This document shows, one piece after another, positions 41,197 to 49,023 of a stretch of 53,478 nt of DNA; within the stretch, counting starts at the first letter, position 1; every line of letters starts with the position of its first letter. The DNA comes from a virus: positions 1-53,478 of the IMG/VR virus record IMGVR_UViG_3300035698_027794, one strand, 5' to 3'. A program made the translations under genes and the position numbers. The notes beneath the pieces were generated by a model, which had not been told where the DNA came from, ran no database searches, and worked only from the letters and a program-made list of their open reading frames with translations.

Positions 41197-41802
41197 ATGA
41201 ACAATGATTTTAGCATGGATTTCATACTAGAGGCTATAGCTGAAGGCGAAAATCCTGAGGAATCTTTTAACACTGCCATTGCAGGTACGGAAAAGGTAGC
41301 TGAAGCAGCTACTCCAGCCGCTGCACCGGCAAAAGAGACAGAGACTCCAGAAACTCTAGAAGATACCGCAGAACGGGAAAAAATAGCTGAAGCAGAAGCC
41401 GAAGGTATAATCATAGCTCGTTCGTTTCACAGAGAACTACAGAAACTGAGTGTAGCCCCAGTAGCACCAACACCGCCAGATACGGGAGCAATTCCGCTTA
41501 ATCCGGCTGTAGAGATGGCACGTGGAGCGCCTGCACAAAGAAATGTTGAAGCACAGTCAGCAGGTTTAGCAATTATTGATCAACTCACAGCAGCCAACAA
41601 TGTTGGGGCTGGAGAGATTCATACCCCCGGACAAACACAACCGCTTGCAAAGATTGACCCTATGGAAGGGAATCCGCCCTTAGCGGCTGATATCGCCAAG
41701 GCTCAAGAAGTAGCAATGGTACCGGGACAGGAAGCTGTCAAGACAGGTGCTTACAATATTGTAGCATCCCTTTACAACAAATATTTTGGGGAGGGTGTGT
41801 AA
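41197..41802 (+). CDS. Acidic scaffold-like protein
   Basis: 201 residues, acidic and rich in Ala, Glu and Pro, with low-complexity parts (AATPAAAPAKETETPETLED). EKVAEA and EKIAEAEAEG motifs and FHRELQKLS recall sequences in neighbouring virion proteins. Position before the capsid gene fits scaffold or core protein. AGGAGGAATAAA precedes the start. Confidence 0.68.
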   Translation: MNNDFSMDFILEAIAEGENPEESFNTAIAGTEKVAEAATPAAAPAKETETPETLEDTAEREKIAEAEAEGIIIARSFHRELQKLSVAPVAPTPPDTGAIPLNPAVEMARGAPAQRNVEAQSAGLAIIDQLTAANNVGAGEIHTPGQTQPLAKIDPMEGNPPLAADIAKAQEVAMVPGQEAVKTGAYNIVASLYNKYFGEGV

Positions 41803-41803
41803 C

Positions 41804-42097
41804 ATGAGTAAACTTTTAGAAACATATGAAAATATGGAAAAAGAAGCTGCAGAAAAGGTCATTAAAACTGAACGAGCTGAAGTTTTGGCCAAGTACGCAT
41901 CTATTGCCGAAGAACTTATTTCTGAACAATACGAAGACGACCAATACAACGAACACGATGTTATCAAAGTTGCTGAATTCTTAATTGAAAGCGACCTTGA
42001 TACTGAAGACGAAGTTGAGAAAGTTGCCGAATTGGAAGAAATGGGAAAACATATGGCAAATGGTTTTGTAAGACAACTTCAAGAACTTGAAGCATAA
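41804..42097 (+). CDS. Small acidic helical protein
   Basis: 97 residues from ATG 41804 (GGGGAGGG upstream); an in-frame start at 41786 is not favoured. Glu/Lys-rich helices with EKVAELEEM and GFVRQLQELEA. Likely a head-assembly or scaffold component by position and composition only. Confidence 0.68.
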   Translation: MSKLLETYENMEKEAAEKVIKTERAEVLAKYASIAEELISEQYEDDQYNEHDVIKVAEFLIESDLDTEDEVEKVAELEEMGKHMANGFVRQLQELEA

Positions 42098-42123
42098 AAC
42101 AAAGCTATAGAGAATAATGGTAA

Positions 42124-42141
42124 CACCGGGGTAACCCGGTG
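42124..42141 (+). promoter_or_regulatory. Hairpin before a head gene
   Basis: A 7-bp perfect stem CACCGGG/CCCGGTG, loop GTAA, ends ten bases before the ribosome site AGGAGAA. It lacks a T-run, so it is more likely an mRNA-stability or processing element. Confidence 0.5.
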
Positions 42142-42159
42142 ATACCCCAGGAGAATTTT

Positions 42160-42369
42160 ATGAAACTTACAGATTTTTTAGAAGATTCTGGTCTTCCAGA
42201 AGACAAAGAGACGGAACAACTAAGTTTAGTTGAAATGGAAAAAACAGCTGAACTGTTGGAAAGTATGTCCAAAGAAGATACCGTTATGGACGGTATAGCC
42301 AAGTTGGCAGTGTTGCTCGAAGTAACTGCTAAGCAAGAGGCTAAAAACAAAAATCTTGCTGATAAATAA
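42160..42369 (+). CDS. Small acidic helical protein
   Basis: 69 residues from ATG 42160, chosen for its AGGAGAA site. Contains MEKTAELLESM and AKLAVLLEVTAKQEAK. Similar in style to the 41804 product. Probably a head-assembly factor; function unproven. Confidence 0.68.
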   Translation: MKLTDFLEDSGLPEDKETEQLSLVEMEKTAELLESMSKEDTVMDGIAKLAVLLEVTAKQEAKNKNLADK

Positions 42370-42423
42370 ATAAGATCAGATTCCCTATTAAGGGACAAGA
42401 ATTAACTTCGACAGGAGGAGGCA

Positions 42424-42762
42424 ATGGACAAGATAGATATCACTACACAAGGTGTTATGAAGACAGCTGCCTCTCATTTGCGAAAGTCTGGTGCTGAATT
42501 AAAACAACATAGAGAATTTATGGATAAGTATGCATTTGTAACTGAGATGATTGAAAGTCTTCCTAATGGGGAGATGTCTGGACCTGAGTTCATTAAGAAA
42601 TTTTCTGAGTATATGAATACAGATATAGAGGAACTAAAAGTTTTAAGTAAAGCAATAGAAATAACAAAAACAGGTGAGTTCAAATTTGGTACTTTAAGCG
42701 ACAAATTTGAAGACGATGGATCAACAAATCCATTGATTAGGTACTTGTTGGGCGAAGAATGA
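42424..42762 (+). CDS. Small helical head-region protein
   Basis: 112 residues. Contains GVMKTAASHLRKSG and DKYAFVTEMIE, again Lys-x-Ala motifs. CAGGAGGAGGCA precedes the start. Located two genes before the capsid gene. Family unknown. Confidence 0.68.
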   Translation: MDKIDITTQGVMKTAASHLRKSGAELKQHREFMDKYAFVTEMIESLPNGEMSGPEFIKKFSEYMNTDIEELKVLSKAIEITKTGEFKFGTLSDKFEDDGSTNPLIRYLLGEE

Positions 42763-42793
42763 TCTGCAATAACCAAAGAGGAGGAATTCCTAT

Positions 42794-43237
42794 ATGTTAG
42801 AAATACTAAGTGACCTAAACAGATCGAATCGTATGGTTAAGGTGGCCACTGATGGTGTTATCGCTAGCGGAGTTAACGGAACATGGGTAACCTTGAATGC
42901 TAGCGACGAAGCTGCATTTCCGACAGGTGCGACTAGACTTGCTTTCCCTATCTGGACAGAATCCAGGAGAGATGGTACAGTTGGTTGGACTCCGGATGTT
43001 GCTGCGTCAGGCAACAAAGTTACAATCATGGACAGTTATCTTAGAGCGCTTACTGACCAAGTCACTAGCTATGCTACGTTAGCTCTGGGAGACATGTTAA
43101 CTGTCGGTACAGACGGTAAACTTGTGGTAACGACAGATGCAGCTGAAAAAGTTGCTATTGTAATGAAAAAACACGATTCTTTTGTGGGAGTAAGTACTAC
43201 ATTTACAAACTGCATAGAATTCACAACTGGAAGATAA
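42794..43237 (+). CDS. Probable head decoration or stabilisation protein
   Basis: 147 residues, beta-rich, with a strong AGAGGAGGAATT site. It lies directly before the capsid gene, as decoration proteins often do, and has repeated beta segments (DMLTVGTDGKLVVTTDA). No helix bundle or membrane segment. Role inferred from position and composition. Confidence 0.7.
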   Translation: MLEILSDLNRSNRMVKVATDGVIASGVNGTWVTLNASDEAAFPTGATRLAFPIWTESRRDGTVGWTPDVAASGNKVTIMDSYLRALTDQVTSYATLALGDMLTVGTDGKLVVTTDAAEKVAIVMKKHDSFVGVSTTFTNCIEFTTGR

Positions 43238-43250
43238 AGGAGGCAAAACA

Positions 43251-44156
43251 ATGGATTTAAATATTACAGGACAAGCCGTTAATGAACTTTTTCTACAGAA
43301 ACTGAATTCGAAGGATGGACTTGAAAAAGTCGCAGAAGCTGGAGCAGCTTTCATCCGTCAAAAGATTCGCGAAGTTTCGTTCGCAAGAAAAATCATTAAC
43401 CCGGAATATGTAACAAAATCAGATTGCCAACGTTCAATTAATTATGAAGGTTTGGTAAAAATAGTTGACATTGAACCAGATTCAAGTGCAACTATAATTA
43501 ACTTCCGTGGCGCGCCCGATACAAAATATGTACAAGGCGATCGTTTCGAAATTCCGTTTTTCACTATCTCAACTAGTGATTTTCAGAAAACTGAAGAAGA
43601 ACTATTATCTTACGAAATGCCACTGACGGAAATAATCGAAAAGAACTCTATCAAAGATATACAAGAACAAGAAGATACTGCATGGATGACAAAATTCGAC
43701 GCAGCTATCGCTTTAGATACCGCTAACCAATCAATCGCAGAATCATTCGATACTGACGGTTCGATTTTAAGGCTATCTTTTGTTAAATTGTTTAATATGC
43801 TTGATGGAAATTCACTAAAAGCTGATACAGTGCTGATGAACAGTGAAATGTTTAACAGATTAATGCTTTATCCTGCTACAAATGTGGGTAGTTCAATCGG
43901 TGCCGAAACTGCAATCAACGGATATACTTACTCTAAGATTTTTGGTCGTAAATTGATCGTAACTAACAAGACAGGACTTGTTGGAGACGTTGTTTATGGC
44001 TTTGCATCTCAAGAGTACTTAGGTAAATATTATATTCTAAACGATCTTAAATTTCATGTTAAGAAAGAAAAGAATATCATTACCTGGGGCGCGTATGAGT
44101 CTATTGGTGGTGGAATCGGAAATACTAAAAGTGTTGTCAAAATGACATTAAGCTAA
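43251..44156 (+). CDS. Major capsid protein, HK97 type
   Basis: 301 residues. Very strong ribosome site (AAAGGAGG), central in the head block, and closed by its own terminator. The sequence shows an N-terminal helical part, then the P-domain-like segment SADTVLMNSEMFNRL to YTYSKIFGRKLIVTNK, typical of HK97-fold capsids. The N-terminal LEKVAEAGAAF could be a maturation cleavage site. Forms the icosahedral shell. Confidence 0.85.
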   Translation: MDLNITGQAVNELFLQKLNSKDGLEKVAEAGAAFIRQKIREVSFARKIINPEYVTKSDCQRSINYEGLVKIVDIEPDSSATIINFRGAPDTKYVQGDRFEIPFFTISTSDFQKTEEELLSYEMPLTEIIEKNSIKDIQEQEDTAWMTKFDAAIALDTANQSIAESFDTDGSILRLSFVKLFNMLDGNSLKADTVLMNSEMFNRLMLYPATNVGSSIGAETAINGYTYSKIFGRKLIVTNKTGLVGDVVYGFASQEYLGKYYILNDLKFHVKKEKNIITWGAYESIGGGIGNTKSVVKMTLS

Positions 44157-44186
44157 TAGTAATTTAGGTTAAATCGAAATAAAGAA

Positions 44187-44208
44187 GGGGGCTTTTGCCC
44201 CCTTTTTT
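44187..44208 (+). terminator. Terminator after the capsid gene
   Basis: A 6-bp GC stem GGGGGC/GCCCCC with loop TTTT is followed by six T residues. Confidence 0.93.
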
Positions 44209-44225
44209 AGTTTATAAAAAACTAT

Positions 44226-44254
44226 TTGACAATTCGATAAAAATGTAGTATATT
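44226..44254 (+). promoter_or_regulatory. Sigma70-like promoter P7, leaderless start
   Basis: TTGACA (44226-44231), 17 bases, TATATT (44249-44254). The ATG at 44260 begins five bases beyond the -10 box. Confidence 0.88.
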
Positions 44255-44259
44255 ATGAC

Positions 44260-44601
44260 ATGACGAGTCTACCAAAGAAAACACAAAACAACAACTATGT
44301 AGGCATAATTTATATGGCTACTTGCAAACTTGATGATAGAAAGTATGTTGGATTGACTACAAGAACGTTGAAGAAAAGAAAAGCCGAGCACATTGAATCT
44401 GCGTTATACAAACACAGTCCTTGTTATTTTCATGGAGCCATACGAAAGTATGGTGTTAAGAGTTTTTCGTGGAAAGTTATAGCAAAAAGAAAAACTTTAG
44501 AAGGATTGGCCAATGCAGAAATTAAGTATATAGATAAATATGCCGCCTTCGACGCTGGATTTAACAGCACCCCGGGTGGGGAGCTTGGTGGAGAAAATTA
44601 A
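44260..44601 (+). CDS. GIY-YIG homing endonuclease
   Basis: 113 residues. GIIYMATC and KYVGLTTRTLKKRKAEH form the GIY and YIG motifs with the catalytic Arg region; Glu lies in ANAEIKYIDKY and the final Asn in FNSTPGG. It is a free-standing nuclease between capsid and connector genes with its own leaderless promoter. Such enzymes spread themselves by cutting tag-free relatives. No DNA-binding C-terminal domain is visible. Confidence 0.88.
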   Translation: MTSLPKKTQNNNYVGIIYMATCKLDDRKYVGLTTRTLKKRKAEHIESALYKHSPCYFHGAIRKYGVKSFSWKVIAKRKTLEGLANAEIKYIDKYAAFDAGFNSTPGGELGGEN

Positions 44602-44619
44602 ACAAAGGGTTATAATAAA

Positions 44620-44781
44620 ATGAAATATTTTACAAAAGAAGCAATTTTTGGAATTCCAAAAGATGATGTTCAAAGAGTGATGACTCATTATGGAGTATCA
44701 CAAGAAGAAGCCATAGCTAAAATTAAGAAAGAAGGGATTGAAAAGTTATTACCACAAAGAGGCAGTAACAGGAGATACTAA
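44620..44781 (+). CDS. Tagged protein MKYFTKEA in the head region
   Basis: 53 residues. The tag is followed by a short charged body (IPKDDVQRVMTHYGVSQEEA, then IAKIKKEGIEKLLPQRGS). It is 28 kb away from the array, next to head-completion genes, which links the tag to virion assembly. The stop overlaps the next start (TAATG). The body looks like a small UBA- or ribbon-like helical unit, but this is only an impression. Confidence 0.78.
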   Translation: MKYFTKEAIFGIPKDDVQRVMTHYGVSQEEAIAKIKKEGIEKLLPQRGSNRRY

Positions 44782-45251
44782 TGGCAGTACCAGCAGCTGA
44801 TCAACAATATGTAGATCGTTTAAGAAGATTTATAAAAGATGAAGAGGCCATAAATACTTTACTAGAAGCTGAAGAAAATACTGATGAGTTTTTATACGAG
44901 TGCTTAGAAGATGCTATCCAAGAGATTAATTGGAAATATATGCCAACAACTGAGTATGTATTTTCTGACATTTCCTTTACTGGGAATTCTGGATTACCTT
45001 GGATCATAGCAAAAAATGGTGCTGTTTTAAAATTCCTAACAGGCGCGGGAATTCATTCCGCACGTAATACTTTTAGTTATAGCGATGGCTCCGGAATACA
45101 GGTTACAGACACAGATACCTGGGGTCGTTACATCAATTTTTTCAATGTTTTGAAAAGTACTTATGAAACTATGGCCAAGAGTTTTAAACTAAAGAAGAAT
45201 ATTGAAGATTGTTATGGAGGAGTTGCGTCTCAATATGACACGCTATCATAA
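44781..45251 (+). CDS. Probable head-tail connector protein
   Basis: 156 residues. A helical N-terminus (VDRLRRFIKDEEAINTLLEA) and a mixed fold with Trp and Tyr resemble head-completion adaptors, which also lie just after the capsid gene. No decisive motif. Confidence 0.66.
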   Translation: MAVPAADQQYVDRLRRFIKDEEAINTLLEAEENTDEFLYECLEDAIQEINWKYMPTTEYVFSDISFTGNSGLPWIIAKNGAVLKFLTGAGIHSARNTFSYSDGSGIQVTDTDTWGRYINFFNVLKSTYETMAKSFKLKKNIEDCYGGVASQYDTLS

Positions 45252-46037
45252 ATGATTACTATAGAAAGCTTGACTGTTAGAAGTTATGATATAAAAACTG
45301 CTATATTAGAATGGGAATACGCGGAAGCTAGTCCCAGCTTTGCCGGAATAACCCTAGAAATATATAGATCAGAGACTCCGGAACCGTCCACCATGTTTAG
45401 TGGAATAGAAATCGCCCTGCCCCCAACTACTCAGATATATCAAGACACAAGCATTATCGGATTAAATTCTTACCAATTTCATGATTGGTACTACAAAATT
45501 AAAGTCATCGATGCCAACACCCCCGGCACTGTTTCTTGGAGTGACCCGGCCAGACTTGAATTACCGCAGGACGCAAGAACCAAGATAATGATTAAGCAGA
45601 AGAGTGTTGGTATTAAGAAGTTTGGTATTAAGGTTAAAATCCTTAAAAAACGTGTATCACAGGGAACGCAATGCTCTTGTTGGGATGAGACTTTACAACG
45701 ATCTATAACGGATGATTGTCCCTATTGCAACGGAACAGGCATAATGACCACCGGTGGGTACTATGATTCTATCGAAGTAAATGCGGCAATGAACACAAAC
45801 CCTGCCCAAAATCAAATAACTCCTTTCGGTGTTTGGCAACAACAAGACACCTTGATGGATATTCTGAATTACCCCACGGTACACCCAGATGACGTGGTTG
45901 TGGATCAACTGAATAAGCGGTACAAAATAAAACAAGTAGCTCCGTTTGAAAAAGGACAAACATTAATATCACAGAGATGTATATTATCTCTACAAGAAAG
46001 ATCAAGTCAAGTGTATGATATAGAGGTAGGTCCGTAG
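45252..46037 (+). CDS. Virion protein with an FN3-like domain and Cys cluster
   Basis: 261 residues. Residues 1-100 have a fibronectin-type beta pattern (AILEWEYAEASPSFAGI, YYKIKVIDANTPG). Around residues 140-165 CSCW and CPYCNGTG form a probable zinc site. Lies in the neck/head-tail gene block. Role in tail attachment is inferred. Confidence 0.68.
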   Translation: MITIESLTVRSYDIKTAILEWEYAEASPSFAGITLEIYRSETPEPSTMFSGIEIALPPTTQIYQDTSIIGLNSYQFHDWYYKIKVIDANTPGTVSWSDPARLELPQDARTKIMIKQKSVGIKKFGIKVKILKKRVSQGTQCSCWDETLQRSITDDCPYCNGTGIMTTGGYYDSIEVNAAMNTNPAQNQITPFGVWQQQDTLMDILNYPTVHPDDVVVDQLNKRYKIKQVAPFEKGQTLISQRCILSLQERSSQVYDIEVGP

Positions 46038-46047
46038 GCAAGAGATC

Positions 46048-46104
46048 ATGGGATATGGAACGCCTGACTGGGATGCAACAAATACGGCACTAGCGCTATT
46101 ATAA
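46048..46104 (+). CDS. Very short frame, MGYGTPDWDATNTALALL
   Basis: 18 residues with a weak ribosome site, in a gap of 99 bases. It could be the N-terminal stump of a lost gene. Low confidence. Confidence 0.3.
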   Translation: MGYGTPDWDATNTALALL

Positions 46105-46136
46105 AACACTCCCCAACATATAAAAGGAGAATTAAA

Positions 46137-46460
46137 ATGAATGATTTTTTTAACAATGACATGAACCGCTTAGCATGGGATAGACACAACAAGATGCATT
46201 ATTTCTTTGTCTTACTTATTACTGCAATTCCAGTTATCCCTTGGTGGATCGGAATAGCTATTATGGCACTATGGGAAATAGGTGATGGTTTTAAGCCGTG
46301 GTGGCAAACATATGAACCTACTGGGCATAAACTGTGGGATTGGTTTAGACGGGAGTGTTTATATTCAAATAAGTTTAGTTTACAAGACTTTTTTGTTTGG
46401 AACATAGCAGGATTTGGTTGGGGTATGTTAATTCGGACCATACTACTCTTAATATTATAA
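46137..46460 (+). CDS. Membrane protein resembling DUF2279/YfiM
   Basis: 107 residues. Hydrophobic helices at about 23-46 and 89-107; DRHNKMHYFF, WEIGDGF and FSLQDFFVWNIAGFGWG follow the order of the Asp/Glu-x-x-Asp and D-x-x-x-N-x-x-G features of the YfiM-like family. Aromatic-rich. An envelope protein; role in lysis or entry is unproven. AAGGAG precedes the start. Confidence 0.65.
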   Translation: MNDFFNNDMNRLAWDRHNKMHYFFVLLITAIPVIPWWIGIAIMALWEIGDGFKPWWQTYEPTGHKLWDWFRRECLYSNKFSLQDFFVWNIAGFGWGMLIRTILLLIL

Positions 46461-46479
46461 AATAATTTTTTTACCAATA

Positions 46480-46917
46480 ATGAAATTCTTTAAAAGAAAT
46501 AAAAGTTATGCTCCCGGTCTGCCGGACAGGCGAATAACTTCTCCAATCCCCACTGAAGAGGATGTACAGCGGGAGTTTTCGGTGCAAGAGCATAATGCTA
46601 ACCGGGCTGGAAAACACTATGATCTTAGACTTGGTGACCCCAAGTCTAAGATAGCTTATTCCTGGGCACTCAGATATTGGCCCGAACCGGGGGAAAAGAG
46701 ATTGGCTATTAGACAACCTGATCATACTGTCTCATATATGGACTGGGGTGGTACTATCAAAGCTGGGTATGGCGCTGGAAAAGTGCGAGTTATAAAACGT
46801 GGTATTACCAAGATTATCAATTCTTCGGAAAACAAGATTAACTTTGAAGCAGAAGGTTCGAGGTATACACTGATTAGAACTTCAGTTAACAAATGGATTT
46901 TGCTTAATAGAGCCTAA
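46480..46917 (+). CDS. LigD-type 3'-phosphoesterase
   Basis: 145 residues. FSVQEHNANRAGKHYDLRLG (33-52) holds the metal-binding His38, His46 and Asp48; PDH (80-82) and GTIKAGYGAG (91-100) complete the LigD phosphoesterase pattern. It trims 3'-phosphate or ribonucleotide ends. In bacteria this domain is usually fused to polymerase and ligase in LigD for non-homologous end joining; here it stands alone, with the polymerase-like partner at 29126. The start MKFFKR also resembles the tag, weakly. Confidence 0.88.
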   Translation: MKFFKRNKSYAPGLPDRRITSPIPTEEDVQREFSVQEHNANRAGKHYDLRLGDPKSKIAYSWALRYWPEPGEKRLAIRQPDHTVSYMDWGGTIKAGYGAGKVRVIKRGITKIINSSENKINFEAEGSRYTLIRTSVNKWILLNRA

Positions 46918-46942
46918 TCTTATAATATAAATGCAATACTTC

Positions 46943-46971
46943 TTGACAAAATCGAAAAAATGCCTTATATT
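46943..46971 (+). promoter_or_regulatory. Sigma70-like promoter P8
   Basis: TTGACA (46943-46948), 17 bases, TATATT (46966-46971). It drives the tail genes 46980 to 51244. Confidence 0.88.
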
Positions 46972-46979
46972 ATATTAAA

Positions 46980-47276
46980 ATGCTGAATCTTAAATTTAAA
47001 ATTAAGGAAAAGATGGATTCACAAATTGACAATGAGCAGGTGATAGAAAAAATTCACGCTGAAGTCGAGGGGATCTCAGAAGAGCGTGAAACGATCTTTG
47101 AAATGGGGGGTAAACGTTTTGCAGCTGATACAAGCTCCTCGAAGACGCTAAAGGGATATCTGTTCCCGACATTGGTTGAACAGGTAAATGCACCCAACGT
47201 AAGTAATGAAAAAACGGTAAAAGATTTGTTAGTAAAGGAAAGTACGACTGAGAATATAATTAATGAACAACTTTAA
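46980..47276 (+). CDS. Unknown small protein, first tail gene
   Basis: 98 residues. ATG 46980 lies eight bases after the -10 box and would be nearly leaderless; ATG 47013, with AAGGAAAAG before it, is an alternative that would give 87 residues. Charged, soluble. Unknown function. Confidence 0.62.
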   Translation: MLNLKFKIKEKMDSQIDNEQVIEKIHAEVEGISEERETIFEMGGKRFAADTSSSKTLKGYLFPTLVEQVNAPNVSNEKTVKDLLVKESTTENIINEQL

Positions 47277-48072
47277 TCTTGATATAAAAAAGGTCTTTCT
47301 TACTTTTGCCCAGGCACTGTTTGCTGAACACAGCGAATATACTTGGAATAAAGATATAGTTGAAACGAAAGTTTTGATTGTAGATTCTCATGTATTACAT
47401 CTAAAAGCCATTGAAAAAAAGAAATCGATAGTCTTATCTCGAGGTTCTTATGGTTGGCAACACACAACTCTTGGTCAAGTAGGTGAGATATCAGATCAAA
47501 CTATGGCACAACGAATGGTTGGTATAACTCCTTACACGGATTTGTTGTCCGGGTCAGTAGTATTTAATTGCCTATGTCAAAATGGGCTAGTCGCCGAAGA
47601 TATGGCTCATACACTTTTTACGTCGCTGTCGGGATTTAAAAAACAGCTTTTAAAGAATGGGGTACACAAGATAACAGACATTGCTATGGGTGAAGAAACA
47701 CTTTTAAAGACAGACAGCTCTATTGAGCTATACGCTGTTCCAATATCTATAAGATTTTTGATGCAGAAGTCTATTACAAATGCCCCAACAAACTTTGATC
47801 CTTTTGTAGTTACGGATCAAAACGCCGTTATATATATTGAAGGCAGTGACTTCACGGTAACTACGGATGGGATAGTGTTTAATACGGCCCCAATAACAGG
47901 AACAACATTATCGATAACTTACAAAAACGCACTAACTTTGGAAGAAGTTACTGAGGACTTGACTGGGACAGTAGATGGTGAAAATACTACCTTCACTTAT
48001 AGTGAACCGGCTTATTACTACTACCCATTGTTGAGTGGAATAGAAACAACCTTTTCGGGAATTGCTTGGTAA
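47263..48072 (+). CDS. Probable neck or tail-completion protein
   Basis: 269 residues, soluble, beta-rich at the C-terminus (TFTYSEPAYYYYPLLSG). It sits before the sheath gene, as tail terminators often do. No specific motif confirms this. Confidence 0.6.
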   Translation: MNNFNLDIKKVFLTFAQALFAEHSEYTWNKDIVETKVLIVDSHVLHLKAIEKKKSIVLSRGSYGWQHTTLGQVGEISDQTMAQRMVGITPYTDLLSGSVVFNCLCQNGLVAEDMAHTLFTSLSGFKKQLLKNGVHKITDIAMGEETLLKTDSSIELYAVPISIRFLMQKSITNAPTNFDPFVVTDQNAVIYIEGSDFTVTTDGIVFNTAPITGTTLSITYKNALTLEEVTEDLTGTVDGENTTFTYSEPAYYYYPLLSGIETTFSGIAW

Positions 48073-48073
48073 A

Positions 48074-48976
48074 ATGGAAAAATACGCAGAAATTAAAATG
48101 AATGCTTTTTATAATGAGCTTGAAAAGCTCGGCGGTCTTTGGACGGCCTTAGGAAAAGGTGCTTTCAAACTTACTACAAAGTATATACCCAAACTCTTAA
48201 AAGCAACCGGAAAAGCAGTAACAGGTAAGGCTGCAAAAGGAGTAGGTGCTTTAGAACAAGCTGGTAATTTTTTAGGAAGAACAGCTAAAGGCGGGCAGTC
48301 TGTACATGCTGGTAAAACAGTTGGTAAGATTATGGGAGAAGGTATTGAACGGGCAGCAAAAACACATGGACCACATGCAACCGGTATCATGCCAAAGGTT
48401 GATTTAAAGAATATGGTAACTGAAAGAGCTTTTGGAAAGAAAAAGTTTTTAAAAAACGATATGTGGAAGACTCTACAACGTCCAAGTACCGCAAGCATGG
48501 GTACCCCTAAGTACACAACACGTCTTACAAAACACCCGATAACGTGGACTAAGGAACATGGTAAGAAAATGATGGGAGAGGTGGCAACTGGAATGAATAC
48601 CATAAACCAAAAAAAGCTACCATACTATTTCAAAAATCAAGCAAGACGTGCACAAATAAGGCCAGGAAAGGCGGATCCAACCAGGATGTACAAGAGATCA
48701 CCATTAGGGAGAGCATCTGGACTAGCTAGTGACACCGCCTTAGGCATGGGAGCTTCATTCTTTGCCCTAGATACTGCTCTTGGTGGAGCTAAAGATGAGA
48801 ATGGAAATAAAAAAAGTTTAATTGGTAGGGTGGGGGGATCACTCGCATCTGGAGCCGCTTGGGCCTTTGCCCCAGTAACAATGGGAACAGGTTTAATGGC
48901 TGGAATGGCGGGAAATGCCGCGGTCGGAGCAACCAAAAAACTAAAGAAAAAAAAGAAACAAGAAGAAATTACATAA
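48074..48976 (+). CDS. Basic virion protein with the second N-terminal motif
   Basis: 300 residues from ATG 48074 (a TTG at 48062 is possible). The start KMNAFYNELEKLGG matches the 31086 product. The body is highly basic and Ala/Gly-rich (KATGKAVTGKAAKGVGALEQ), with a hydrophobic C-terminus (LASGAAWAFAPVTMGTG). A DNA-associated or ejected virion protein is a reasonable inference. Confidence 0.7.
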   Translation: MEKYAEIKMNAFYNELEKLGGLWTALGKGAFKLTTKYIPKLLKATGKAVTGKAAKGVGALEQAGNFLGRTAKGGQSVHAGKTVGKIMGEGIERAAKTHGPHATGIMPKVDLKNMVTERAFGKKKFLKNDMWKTLQRPSTASMGTPKYTTRLTKHPITWTKEHGKKMMGEVATGMNTINQKKLPYYFKNQARRAQIRPGKADPTRMYKRSPLGRASGLASDTALGMGASFFALDTALGGAKDENGNKKSLIGRVGGSLASGAAWAFAPVTMGTGLMAGMAGNAAVGATKKLKKKKKQEEIT

Positions 48977-49023
48977 ATTTATGGTAACAAAATGAAAATA
49001 AAAAATTATAAGGAGGGAAGCAA

